From positions 248,001 through 312,000 of the forward strand of contig CAVYEW010000001.1 of assembly GCA_963767645.1 (NCBI GenBank): 64,000 nucleotides of DNA, written 5' to 3'. How positions within the stretch are numbered: position 1 is the stretch's first letter; the number at the start of each line of letters is the position of its first letter. This document shows, one piece after another, positions 49,506-58,080 of this stretch. The position numbers were made by a program, and so were the translations under genes. Under the pieces are notes generated by a model. The model did not search any database and had not been told where the DNA came from. It worked only from the letters and a program-made list of their open reading frames with translations. Source of the stretch: DATFDN01 sp963767645. GTDB taxonomy: Bacteria > Pseudomonadota > Alphaproteobacteria > Acetobacterales > Acetobacteraceae.

Positions 49506-49802
49506 TCAGCGCCGTCCGCGGCCGAGCCAAGTGATCGCGACGTCGGAGCGGGGCAGCGCCCGGCAGGCGAGCGTCTGCCCGGAAGCCGCTTGCGCCGCGC
49601 TCAAGGCAGCATCGCTTCGCGGCAGTAGAGACACCTCGCCCGTTTCCAGCCGCGAGATGCACAGGCCGCAATTGCCGCTGGCACAGGCATACGGGTAATC
49701 CATCCCCGCCATGAGCGCGGCGCGCAGGATCGTCTGGTCCGCCGCGCACGGGATCGTCACGCCGGCGTTGGCGATAGTTACTCGGAACACCTCGCCGCTC
49801 AT
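49506..49802 (-). CDS. 2Fe-2S ferredoxin
   Basis: The 98-residue plant-type ferredoxin shows the cluster pattern Cys-x4-Cys-x2-Cys in YACASGNCGLCISRLE, and a fourth Cys in TLACRALP. Electron transfer to an oxygenase is the usual role. The ATG at 49802 overlaps the stop of the cupin gene (ATGA), so the two are coupled; the cupin may be the oxygenase partner. The P450 at 56896 is another possible client. Confidence 0.88.
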   Translation of the reverse strand: MSGEVFRVTIANAGVTIPCAADQTILRAALMAGMDYPYACASGNCGLCISRLETGEVSLLPRSDAALSAAQAASGQTLACRALPRSDVAITWLGRGRR

Positions 49803-50422
49803 GAAGCGGGCCTTGCGGTGTCCCCACCCCGTCGGGAGGGCTGCGCCCGCACCGACGATAAATCGGGATGATACCACACCACCGAGGGAAAGCGCGCCAG
49901 CGCGTAGCCATACAGCGCCAGTCCGATCGCCGGCTCGTCGCCGAGCACGAGCGTGCTGTGGATGTCGTTCTCGGCCATGGCCATGCCGTTGCCCGGCTCC
50001 ACAATCACCTTGCCGCCGGTCTCGACCACCGTCGCAACGCCGGGTTTCGAGCCATCGTCGGTACGGTGCCAAAACACATGGCACTCGCGCCCGGAGATCG
50101 CGGCATTGACGCACCAGACGTTGTGGGCATGCGGCGCGGCCTCCTTGCCCGGCAGGCCGATCGTGAGATAGAGGCCAGGCCCGTCATCATCGTCCACGCA
50201 CAGGACGTGATTGCGGCCCTGCGCCTCCGGCATTGCGAAGTCGCTCATTGGAAAGAGCTCCTTGCGCTTCGCGAGCGCGACCAGCTTCAGCTTGATCGCG
50301 TGCAGGGCGGAAGGCGTGACCCCTTCTTCCTTGGCGGTGATCGCCTTCACCTGGCGCAGCAATGTCTTGCAGGCGGCCATGCGGTGCGACGCGATGGGCG
50401 ATACGGACGTGTCGAGCGGCAT
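49799..50422 (-). CDS. Cupin, cysteine-dioxygenase-like
   Basis: The 207-residue product has a cupin core with metal-binding candidates in PHAHNVWCV and in the NDIHSTLVLG block, plus LALYGYALARFPSVVWYHPD, as in cysteine dioxygenase-like proteins. It would be a cytoplasmic non-haem iron dioxygenase for a thiol or related acid. The translationally coupled ferredoxin is unusual for thiol dioxygenases, which do not need one, so the substrate remains open. Confidence 0.7.
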   Translation of the reverse strand: MPLDTSVSPIASHRMAACKTLLRQVKAITAKEEGVTPSALHAIKLKLVALAKRKELFPMSDFAMPEAQGRNHVLCVDDDDGPGLYLTIGLPGKEAAPHAHNVWCVNAAISGRECHVFWHRTDDGSKPGVATVVETGGKVIVEPGNGMAMAENDIHSTLVLGDEPAIGLALYGYALARFPSVVWYHPDLSSVRAQPSRRGGDTARPAS

Positions 50423-50620
50423 GGAGGGTCTCCTGATCGGGTGCGGGCAGCACGGCAGCGCATCGTCGCGTCCGACCTGGATTGCGTCGCGTCGAATGCG
50501 GCCCCGTCAGCCTGCCATACCGGTCAGCACTCTTGCCGAGCTCCGGTGGAGGGTCAATCTTCGCATTCCAGGGCGGCACGGCCACGCCGGACCGTGCCGC
50601 CCCCGTCGTGCCTGCGCCGG

Positions 50621-51112
50621 TCAGCTCGGCGATGGTTCAGCGGGCGGCTCGGCAGGCGGCTCGGGCCGCTGCTCGGGGCGCTGCCGCCGCTCGGCCATGA
50701 ACGCGTCGAACTCAGCCTTGTCTTTGGCGAAACGCAGCCGGTCCAGGAACGAGGTGAATTCCCGCTGCTCCTCCTCTAGCCGGCGCAGCGTCTCGGCGCG
50801 GTACTCGTCGAACGCGCGATTGCCGCTGGAAGTCCCTGCGCGCTCTCTGCTGCAGAAATTCCGCCCTGCTCCCCAAGGCCCCCAACCCGCACCCCATCCG
50901 GGACCTGCCGCCCGGAAACCGTGACTTCTGCACCCCATGCGTCCACTCCCGATCAGGAAAGCAAGCAGAACAAGTCCCAGCGGCCACCAGGCAATGAAGG
51001 CGAGCACCGTCGCCGCGATCCAAAGCGGCCGGCCGTCCCACCGGAGGCGGTCCCTGTCCGGCCCGGCCCTCCAAGCCGGAGCGCCGTATCGTCCGTCAGC
51101 TGCTGTGACCAT
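50621..51112 (-). CDS. DUF2852 membrane protein
   Basis: The 163-residue product has one hydrophobic segment (PLWIAATVLAFIAWWPLGLVLLAFLIG), then a Gly/Trp-rich stretch, and a C-terminal helix (FDEYRAETLRRLEEEQREFT, then FLDRLRFAKDKAEFDAFMAE), the DUF2852 hallmark. The function is unknown. I prefer the ATG at 51112, which has GAGG 6 nt upstream. Starts at 51127 or 51142 would overlap the operator palindrome. It follows the TetR gene on the same strand. Confidence 0.8.
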   Translation of the reverse strand: MVTAADGRYGAPAWRAGPDRDRLRWDGRPLWIAATVLAFIAWWPLGLVLLAFLIGSGRMGCRSHGFRAAGPGWGAGWGPWGAGRNFCSRERAGTSSGNRAFDEYRAETLRRLEEEQREFTSFLDRLRFAKDKAEFDAFMAERRQRPEQRPEPPAEPPAEPSPS

Positions 51113-51127
51113 CACGCGCCTCACCAT

Positions 51128-51148
51128 GTAAATGTAAGACACATTTAC
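51128..51148. promoter_or_regulatory. Perfect operator palindrome between tetR and the DUF2852 gene
   Basis: GTAAATGT, a 5-bp spacer and ACATTTAC form a perfect 8-5-8 inverted repeat directly upstream of the preferred DUF2852 start and 44 bp after the TetR stop. Size, AT-rich arms and position suit a TetR-family operator. Confidence 0.6.
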
Positions 51149-51191
51149 TTATGGGGAGGCGCCCGCGCCGGTCAAGTCAATCGGGGCAGGC

Positions 51192-51854
51192 TCACGATTG
51201 GTTGCGCTCCATCGTCCCGCCCGCCAGCCCGAGACTCTGCATGTAGAGCAGCACGCCCGCCTCCAGCAGATCCTCCGGCGACATGGGGAGGGCTCGGCGG
51301 GCCCGGTCCGGACGGCAGAACAGCGCGGCGATGCCGTGCGACAGCGCCCAGACATGCAGCGCCACCATGAGCGCCGGCGGCCGGTCCGGTTGGGGAAGCC
51401 GCGCGATCAGCTGCTCGACGGCGTGGCGAAGCACGAGAAAGGCGCGGTCGCCCGCCTCGGCAAGCGGCGGATAGGCGTCGGCCGCGATGCGCGTCTCGAA
51501 CATCGCCGCGTAATAGGCCGGCTGCTCGCGCGCGAAGTTGAGGTAGGCGCGGCCCAGCGCCTCGAACGCGGTCGCCGGATCGGGACGGCCATCGTCCCAT
51601 GCCGCTTGCAGCGACGCCGCCAGATGCTCGAACCCGCGCCTCGCCACCTCGGCCAGCAGCGCCTCGGCATCACGGAAATGTCGGTACGGGGCGGCCGGAC
51701 TCACGCCCGCCAACCGCGCCGCCTCGGCCACAGTGAACCCCGCTGGCCCCTTCTCGGCGATCAGCGCCAGCGCGGCGTCGACCAGGGCCTCGCGCAGATT
51801 GCCATGATGATAGCCACGCCTCTCGGCACGGCAGTCCGGTCCCGACCAGGTCAT
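51192..51854 (-). CDS. TetR-family transcriptional regulator
   Basis: The 220-residue protein has the TetR helix-turn-helix (REALVDAALALIAEKGPAGF, then TVAEAARLAGVSPAAPYRHF) and a C-terminal effector domain with the WHG-type segment (VALHVWALSHGIAALF). It probably represses through the palindrome at 51128-51148. The ATG at 51854 is preferred over an upstream in-frame start. The effector is unknown. Confidence 0.88.
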   Translation of the reverse strand: MTWSGPDCRAERRGYHHGNLREALVDAALALIAEKGPAGFTVAEAARLAGVSPAAPYRHFRDAEALLAEVARRGFEHLAASLQAAWDDGRPDPATAFEALGRAYLNFAREQPAYYAAMFETRIAADAYPPLAEAGDRAFLVLRHAVEQLIARLPQPDRPPALMVALHVWALSHGIAALFCRPDRARRALPMSPEDLLEAGVLLYMQSLGLAGGTMERNQS

Positions 51855-52029
51855 GTGACGTGCTATTACATCAAAGGCGCGGCGGACGCGATCAGCTCCC
51901 CTCGCGCCGCGCACCCAGGTGCGCAGGTGCCGGGCAGCCAATCTGGATCATCTCTGACAAGTCTGCTAGGAGGTCGCTGGGCCGCAAGCTGGCTAACAAT
52001 CCTGGGTTCCTAGCTCGCAAGCTGCTTCA

Positions 52030-52103
52030 GGTCCGGTGGCAGAGTGGTGATGCAGCGGACTGCAAATCCGCGAATGTGGGTTCGATTCCCGCCCGGACCT
52101 CCA
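52030..52103 (+). tRNA. tRNA-Cys (GCA)
   Basis: 74-nt cloverleaf, acceptor GGTCCGG pairing with CCGGACC, discriminator T (as required for Cys), anticodon GCA in ACTGCAAAT, encoded CCA. Confidence 0.95.
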
Positions 52104-52145
52104 CTGGACGCCGAAATCCGTAACACCTGCCAGGATTCGCCCGGT

Positions 52146-53564
52146 ATGTGCGCGATGCCCTCCGGCCCCGTCCCCTTTCCGCAACGCCGCCCTTTTCGTT
52201 CACGGGCGTCGGCGCGACGCCTCGCGCGGTATGCTCGGCTCTATGACCTGCGCTGGCGTCGGCAGGTCATTTTCCTCCTGGGCGGGGCGGTTATCGGACT
52301 CGCCGGCGTGGCGATGGCGCTGGGCGCGAATGCTGCCCAGGGCGTGTTCGACTGGATTCTGGCCCGGGCGCCGCTCGCGCCCCTGGTCATGACGCCGCTC
52401 GGTTTCGCGCTGCTGTCCTGGATCACGCGGCGTTTCGTGCCGAACTCCGAGGGCAGCGGCATCCCGCAGGCGATCGCCGCTCGCAAGCTGTGGAGCCGGA
52501 CGGAGCGCGCCAAGCTCGTCTCGCTGTGGATCGGCGTGAACAAGATCCTGCTGACCCTGGCAGGGCTGGTCATCGGCGCCTCAATCGGGCGTGAAGGCCC
52601 GACCGTTCAGGTCGGCGCCTCCGTCATGTTCGTGATCGGCCGGCTGTCGCCCGCACGCCAGCCGGGGCTGATCCTGGCCGGCGCCTCGGCCGGCATCGCC
52701 GCGGCGTTCAATACGCCGCTGGCCGGCGTGATCTTCGGCATCGAGGAGATGAGCCGCGCCTTCGACGAACGCGCCAACGGCCTCATCATCGGCGGGGTGA
52801 TCGCGGCGGGCATCGTCTCGATCGGCCTGCTCGGCAACTACACCTATTTCGGCGTGACCAGCGCGAGCGTGGGGGGAGCTGCCGGGTGGGCGATGGTGCC
52901 GGTCTGCGGCGTTGCTGGCGGCCTCGCGGGCGGCCTGTTCAGCCGCATCCTGGTCGAGGTCGGGCGCGGCCTGCCGGGAGCCCTCGGGCCGGCCATCCGC
53001 CGGCATCGGACGCTGTTCGCGCTGGGCTGCGGCCTGCTGGTCGCGGTTTGCGGGCTCGCCTCCGGCAACACCATCTTCGGCACCGGCTACGGCCAGGTCA
53101 GGGGCCTGATCGACCACGGCACGCCGCTGCCGCTGTTCTTTGGGCCTCTGAAGCTGCTGGCGACAGCCGCTTCCTCCGTCGCGGGTATACCGGGCGGATT
53201 GTTCTCGCCGTCTTTGGCCGTGGGTGCCGGCATCGGCTACGATCTCTGGCGCCTGCTTCCGGGAGCGGACGTGGCGCCCCTGGGCGCGGCGGTGATGCTC
53301 GGCATGGTGGGCTACTTCGCCGGCGTGGTGCAGGCGCCGATCACTGCATTCGCCATTGTCGCGGAGATGACGGCCGACCACGACATGGTCGTGCCGCTGA
53401 TGGCCAGCGCGCTGATCGCGAGCACCGTCTCCAGGCTGATCTGCCCGGATGGTGTCTATCAGATCCTGGCGCGCAACTACGTGCGGCTGTTCGCGCCGGA
53501 GACAGCCACGCCGGCGCCCGGTGCTGCGAGCGCCGTGACGCCGCTGCGCCCTCCCGAGGCCTGA
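52146..53564 (+). CDS. ClC-family chloride channel/antiporter
   Basis: The 472-residue inner-membrane protein has the ClC signatures GSGIPQ, GREGPTVQVG (with the gating Glu) and GIPGGLFSPSLAVGAGIG, plus a late Tyr (VYQILAR). The Glu pair in GIEEMSR matches the proton-pathway Glu of exchangers, so Cl-/H+ exchange is more likely than a pure channel. The start is the ATG at 52146 or 52155; the longer in-frame opening runs back through tRNA-Cys and is rejected. Confidence 0.92.
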   Translation: MCAMPSGPVPFPQRRPFRSRASARRLARYARLYDLRWRRQVIFLLGGAVIGLAGVAMALGANAAQGVFDWILARAPLAPLVMTPLGFALLSWITRRFVPNSEGSGIPQAIAARKLWSRTERAKLVSLWIGVNKILLTLAGLVIGASIGREGPTVQVGASVMFVIGRLSPARQPGLILAGASAGIAAAFNTPLAGVIFGIEEMSRAFDERANGLIIGGVIAAGIVSIGLLGNYTYFGVTSASVGGAAGWAMVPVCGVAGGLAGGLFSRILVEVGRGLPGALGPAIRRHRTLFALGCGLLVAVCGLASGNTIFGTGYGQVRGLIDHGTPLPLFFGPLKLLATAASSVAGIPGGLFSPSLAVGAGIGYDLWRLLPGADVAPLGAAVMLGMVGYFAGVVQAPITAFAIVAEMTADHDMVVPLMASALIASTVSRLICPDGVYQILARNYVRLFAPETATPAPGAASAVTPLRPPEA

Positions 53565-53567
53565 GCC

Positions 53568-53858
53568 TCAGCGATTGGCGAAAGGACCATAGCCGCCCGC
53601 CCCATAATCGAAGTGCTGTGGCTGCGCATTGTTGGCCTGCGGCGCGCAGAGGCGCTCGCGCTGCGCCTGCAGGGCCGCGTACTCGTCCCGTCGCCCCGCA
53701 AGATAGGCTTGGCGCATGCTGCCGTTCGGCGTCATGCCGGAAAAGAAGTTCTTCACTCCGCCCAGGAAATCGTTCTGCTGCGCCCGTGCCGGCGCAGCCG
53801 CCAGCACCAAGGCCAGCCCGACCACCGCGCCCGCCGGGGCGGTCCACCTTGCCCGCAT
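53568..53858 (-). CDS. Small secreted protein
   Basis: The 96-residue product has a clear signal peptide (MRARWTAPAGAVVGLALVLA, cut after ARA-Q). The mature part is short and hydrophilic (FLGGVKNFFSGM, then QAYLAGRRDEYAALQAQRER) and ends in a Gly/Tyr-rich tail. There is one Cys. I do not recognise the family. It converges with the ClC gene (3-bp gap) and is divergent from the hydroxyacid dehydrogenase. Confidence 0.7.
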   Translation of the reverse strand: MRARWTAPAGAVVGLALVLAAAPARAQQNDFLGGVKNFFSGMTPNGSMRQAYLAGRRDEYAALQAQRERLCAPQANNAQPQHFDYGAGGYGPFANR

Positions 53859-53992
53859 GCCACCGGACTCCTTAGGAACTGCCGGCAGTTTAACGTGGTT
53901 CGGCAACGGCGGTTCGCTCAAGTCCCTGGCTGAGCCGGCGCATCGTCGGCTCGGCGCCGCGCGAAGTTGCAGACGAGCAAAGGAGTTTTCCG

Positions 53993-55000
53993 ATGGCCTG
54001 GACCGTTCTCTACCCGGAGTCGCTCTATGCCGATGACAGCGTCGAGCGTCGCATCTTCGGGCCGGAGGTACACGTCGTCGTGCGCGACACAACGCGCATC
54101 GCGGAGCTGTCCGACGAGGACTGCGCGCGTGCGGACGGCCTGATGATCCTGCGCCAGCGTGTATCTGCCGCCGACCTAGCCCGCTTCACCCGGCTGCGCT
54201 GCGTGGTCCGCATGGGGGTCGGGTATGACAGCATCGATCGGACGGCCGCCGCCGAAAGGCAGGTCATGGTCTGCAACGTGCCCGATTATGGCACCACGGA
54301 GGTCGCCGACCACGCCATCGCGCTCGCGCTCGCGCTGCGCCGCGGCTTGCTCCTGCACCATGAATGGCAGCGGCGCGATCCGCCGGCGCCGTGGCGGGCG
54401 GTGTTCGATCCGCTGATCCGGCGCAGCTCGGTGCAGACCTTCGGCATTGTCGGGCTGGGCCGCATCGGCACCGCGGTCGCCTTGCGCGCCAAGGCGCTCG
54501 GCTTTCGCGTGGTGTTCTTCGATCCTTACCAGCCGAACGGCGCGGAGCTTGCGGTCGGAGTGGAGCGTGCGTCGACGCTTGAGGAGCTGCTGCGCCGGAC
54601 CGATACGCTGTCGATCCACGCCCCGCTCACGCCGGAGACTCGCGGGCTGATTGGCGCGACGGGGCTGGCGCTGCTTCCCAGGGGCGCGGTCGTGGTCAAC
54701 ACCGCGCGCGGCCCCATCATCGACATCGACGCGCTGGCGGCGGCACTGAAGGACGGGCATCTCGCCGGGATCGGCCTCGACGTCGTGCCCGTGGAGCCGC
54801 CGGTCGGTCCAGTGCCCGAGTTGATCCGCGCCTACCGCGCGCGCGAGCCCTGGGTCGAGGGGCGGCTCATTATCACTCCGCACTCGGCCTTCCACACGCC
54901 GGAGGCCTGGGACGACATCCGCGTCAAGGGCGCCGAGACGATGCGCGCCGCGCTGTTGGGGCCACGCCCGCAGAACGTCATTCACCCGGAGAGCTATTGA
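53993..55000 (+). CDS. D-2-hydroxyacid dehydrogenase family protein
   Basis: The 335-residue protein has the NAD motif GIVGLGRIGTAVALRA, the substrate Arg in NTARGPIIDIDAL, the Glu in VVPVEPP and the His in ITPHSAFH. The family reduces 2-oxo acids or oxidises D-2-hydroxy acids; C-terminal-binding-protein-like members have the same layout. Context gives no substrate: it is followed 58 nt later by PPK2. Confidence 0.87.
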   Translation: MAWTVLYPESLYADDSVERRIFGPEVHVVVRDTTRIAELSDEDCARADGLMILRQRVSAADLARFTRLRCVVRMGVGYDSIDRTAAAERQVMVCNVPDYGTTEVADHAIALALALRRGLLLHHEWQRRDPPAPWRAVFDPLIRRSSVQTFGIVGLGRIGTAVALRAKALGFRVVFFDPYQPNGAELAVGVERASTLEELLRRTDTLSIHAPLTPETRGLIGATGLALLPRGAVVVNTARGPIIDIDALAAALKDGHLAGIGLDVVPVEPPVGPVPELIRAYRAREPWVEGRLIITPHSAFHTPEAWDDIRVKGAETMRAALLGPRPQNVIHPESY

Positions 55001-55058
55001 CCACAGCCGGCGCGCATTGGACCGTGACGTATTCCTTCCACCGCGAGGTGATGTGGAC

Positions 55059-55991
55059 ATGAAGAATTCCTCTGGCGCCGTCGCACAGACGTTGGAGTTG
55101 CCGTCGAAGCAGATCCGCAAGATGCTCGATCGTTACCGGGTCACGTCCGGCAAGCAGTTCCGCCTCAAGGACCACGATCCCCGCGACACGGCGGGCCATC
55201 TCTTTGACAAGGGGCAGGCGAGTGCGCTGCTGGATGCGGGCGTGCATCGCCTGGCGACCTTGCAGGAGCAGCTCTATGCACAGGGCAGCTGGGCGCTGCT
55301 GTGCGTCTTTCAGGCCATGGACGCGGCCGGCAAGGACGGGACCATCAAGCACGTGCTGACCGGGGTGAACCCGCAAGGCGTCCAAGTGACCAGCTTCAAG
55401 GTGCCGGGGCCGGAGGAACTGGCGCACGGCTTCCTGTGGCGCTGCTCCCGCTCGCTTCCGGAACGCGGGCGCATCGGCATCTTCAACCGCAGCCATTATG
55501 AAGAGGTGCTGGTGGTGCGGGTTCATCCCGACCTGCTCGAGCGCCAGCACCTGCCGCAGAGCCTGGTCGGAAAGGACATCTGGGACCAGCGGCTAGAAGA
55601 GATCGCCAGTTTCGAGCGGTATCTCGCGCGCCAGGGAACAGCGATCGTGAAGTTCTTCCTGCACCTCTCGAAGCAGGAGCAGCGGAAGCGCTTCCTCTCG
55701 CGCCTGCAGACGCCGGAGAAGAACTGGAAGTTCAGTGCCGCCGACCTTGCCGAGCGCACGCATTGGGACGACTACCAGGCCGCCTACGAGGCGGCGATCA
55801 CCGCGACCGCCGCACCGCACGCGCCGTGGTTCGTGGTGCCTGCCGACCACAAATGGTTCGCCCACCTCGTCGTCATGTCGGCATTGATCGAGACCCTGGA
55901 GAATCTGGATCTCGCTTTACCCGAGGTGGGCGCCGATCAGCGTGCCGCGCTGGAGGCCGCGCGGACCCGCCTGGAAAGCGGGGACGGCTGA
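55059..55991 (+). CDS. Polyphosphate kinase 2 family protein
   Basis: The 310-residue cytoplasmic enzyme has Walker A in AMDAAGKDGTIKHVL, the Walker B-like FNRSHYEEVLVVRVHP, and a lid segment KRFLSRLQTPEKNWKFS. PPK2 enzymes phosphorylate nucleoside mono- or diphosphates with polyphosphate. The single PPK2 domain and N-terminal extension fit the short family. The start at 55059 is chosen for its GGTG-rich upstream region and family length. Confidence 0.92.
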   Translation: MKNSSGAVAQTLELPSKQIRKMLDRYRVTSGKQFRLKDHDPRDTAGHLFDKGQASALLDAGVHRLATLQEQLYAQGSWALLCVFQAMDAAGKDGTIKHVLTGVNPQGVQVTSFKVPGPEELAHGFLWRCSRSLPERGRIGIFNRSHYEEVLVVRVHPDLLERQHLPQSLVGKDIWDQRLEEIASFERYLARQGTAIVKFFLHLSKQEQRKRFLSRLQTPEKNWKFSAADLAERTHWDDYQAAYEAAITATAAPHAPWFVVPADHKWFAHLVVMSALIETLENLDLALPEVGADQRAALEAARTRLESGDG

Positions 55992-56049
55992 TTGCCGATT
56001 GCGGCGCGTGGGCTCCGCCTCGATACTGGGGCGGCAAGTTGAGGTGAGC

Positions 56050-56877
56050 ATGGCGTTTCTGACCGAGCCGGAGCCCGCGCGCGGCGTGGCGTTGCCGGTC
56101 CTGCCCGGCATCAGGCGCGTGGTCGCCGAAAACCCCGGGCCGATGACCTATCACGGGACCAACACGTACCTGATCGAGACCGACCAGGGCTTGGTCGTGC
56201 TCGATCCCGGACCGGACGACGCCGGGCATGTCGAGGCGGTGCTGCGCGCGGCGGGCAAGGTGGACCTGATCCTGCTGTCGCACACCCATCGCGACCACCT
56301 TGGCGCGACGGCGGCGCTGAAGCAGGCGACCGGGGCGCAGACGGCTGGGTTCCGAAAGCCGGCGGACGCGGCGTTCGTCCCTGACATTCCCCTCGACGAC
56401 TCCGCCGAGATCGGGGGGATGGCAGTGTTGCACACGCCGGGCCACGCCTCCGACCATGTCTGTCTGGCGATGCAGAGCCAGGATGGCAGCGCGGTCCTGT
56501 TCAGCGCCGATCACGTGATGTCGTGGAACTCTTCGGTGGTCAGCCCGCCCGACGGAGACATGCGGGCTTATTTTGCCAGCCTCCGCCGCCTGCTGGACCG
56601 CGCCGACGACGTGTTCCTCCCAGGACACGGCCCGGCGCTGCCCGATCCGCGCCGGCTGACGCGCGCGCTGCTATTCCATCGCATGGAGCGCGAACGCGCC
56701 ATCCAGGTCGCATTGATGAAGGGGCCGGCAAGCGCGGCCGCACTGCGCGAGAAGATGTACGGCCAAATCGACCCCCGCCTGCAGCGCGCGGCGGAGCGGA
56801 GCGTGCTGGCGCACCTGCTGAAGCTGGAGGCGGACGGCAAGGCCGTGCGCGACGGAGATGCCTGGCGCGGCGCCTGA
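56050..56877 (+). CDS. MBL-fold metallo-hydrolase (LACTB2-like)
   Basis: The 275-residue protein has the metal motif HTHRDH, then HTPGHASDHVC, the bridging Asp in FSADHVM and the PGHGP motif. Its N-terminal NPGPMTYHGTNTYLIE and C-terminal helical domain are as in LACTB2-like hydrolases, whose substrates range from RNA to thioesters. It lies 18 nt before the P450 gene in the same direction, so co-transcription is likely. The start at 56050 has GAGG upstream. Confidence 0.88.
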   Translation: MAFLTEPEPARGVALPVLPGIRRVVAENPGPMTYHGTNTYLIETDQGLVVLDPGPDDAGHVEAVLRAAGKVDLILLSHTHRDHLGATAALKQATGAQTAGFRKPADAAFVPDIPLDDSAEIGGMAVLHTPGHASDHVCLAMQSQDGSAVLFSADHVMSWNSSVVSPPDGDMRAYFASLRRLLDRADDVFLPGHGPALPDPRRLTRALLFHRMERERAIQVALMKGPASAAALREKMYGQIDPRLQRAAERSVLAHLLKLEADGKAVRDGDAWRGA

Positions 56878-56895
56878 GACGGAGGATCGTTGGCG

Positions 56896-58080
56896 ATGAC
56901 CATCCCCGCATTGGACATCGACCCGTTCTCCGCTGAGTTCTTCGGAGATCCGTTTCCCGCGCACGCGGCGCTGCGCGAGGCCGGCCCGGTCGTGCGTCTA
57001 ACGCGCTACGGCATCCTGGCCGTGGCGCGCTATGCCGAGGTGCAGGCGGTCCTGACCGATTGGCAGAATTTCTCCTCAGCGCGCGGGGTGGGATTGTCGG
57101 ATTTCGCGAAGGAGAAGCCTTGGCGGCTTCCCAGCCTGGTGCTGGAGACCGATCCGCCGCTGCACGACCGCACCCGCAAGGTGCTCGACGGCGTGCTGTC
57201 GCCGGCAGCGCTGCGAGGGCTGCGGAAAGGCTTCGAGAGCGCGGTCGATTCGCTGATGAACGAGCTGCTGGAGCGCGCAAGCTTCGATGCGATTCCCGAC
57301 TTGGCGGAAGCGTATCCGCTCACCGTGTTTCCCGACGCCGTGGGGATGCCGCGCGAGAACCGCCGCTTCCTGCTGCCGTACGGGAATATGGTGTTCAACT
57401 CCTTCGGGCCCCGCAACCAGTTCTTCGCCGATGCGGTCAGGGATGCGGAGCCGGTCCTGGAATGGGTGCAGGCGCAGTCGCAGCGTGCCGCGCTCGCGTC
57501 CGGCGGGTTCGGCGCGGCGATCCATGCGGCCGCCGATACCGGGGATCTCACGGCGGACGAGGCCCCTATCGTGGTGCGATCGCTGCTGACCGCCGGGGTG
57601 GATACCACCGTCAGCGGCCTGGGCGCGGCGATCTACTGCTTGGCGCGGTTTCCCGATCAGTTCCAGCTTCTGCGCGACAATCCGGGACTGGCACGCGCGG
57701 CGTTCGAGGAGGCGGTCCGTTACGAAAGCCCGGTGCAGACGTTTTTCCGCACCTCGACGCGGGAGACAGAGATCGGCGGCGTGCCGGTAGCCGAGGGCGA
57801 GAAGGTGCTGATGTTCCTCGGCGCCGCCAACCGTGACCCGCGCCGCTGGGAGCGGCCGGACGAATACGACATATCCCGCCGCAACGCCGGCCATGTCGGC
57901 TTCGGCACCGGCATCCATGGCTGCGTCGGCCAGGTACTGGCCCGATTAGAGGGCGAGGCGGTGCTGGGCGCGCTGGCGCGCAAGGTCGCCGCCATCGAGA
58001 TCACCGCCCCGCCAACTCGGCGCTACAACAACACGCTGCGCGCGCTCGCGCATCTGCCGGTGCGACTGACGCCGGCTTAG
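56896..58080 (+). CDS. Cytochrome P450, CYP199-like
   Basis: The 394-residue P450 has the I-helix LLTAGVDTTVSG, the ExxR-type EAVRYESP, and the haem loop FGTGIHGCVGQVLARLEGE with the Cys ligand. The GIHGCVGQ variant and the C-terminal ITAPPTRRYNNTLRAL are reminiscent of CYP199 enzymes, which demethylate para-substituted benzoates. It needs a ferredoxin; the nearest one is at 49506-49802. The ATG at 56896 is preferred; a TTG at 56890 is closer to GGAGG. The stop overlaps that of the convergent enolase-superfamily gene. Confidence 0.9.
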   Translation: MTIPALDIDPFSAEFFGDPFPAHAALREAGPVVRLTRYGILAVARYAEVQAVLTDWQNFSSARGVGLSDFAKEKPWRLPSLVLETDPPLHDRTRKVLDGVLSPAALRGLRKGFESAVDSLMNELLERASFDAIPDLAEAYPLTVFPDAVGMPRENRRFLLPYGNMVFNSFGPRNQFFADAVRDAEPVLEWVQAQSQRAALASGGFGAAIHAAADTGDLTADEAPIVVRSLLTAGVDTTVSGLGAAIYCLARFPDQFQLLRDNPGLARAAFEEAVRYESPVQTFFRTSTRETEIGGVPVAEGEKVLMFLGAANRDPRRWERPDEYDISRRNAGHVGFGTGIHGCVGQVLARLEGEAVLGALARKVAAIEITAPPTRRYNNTLRALAHLPVRLTPA

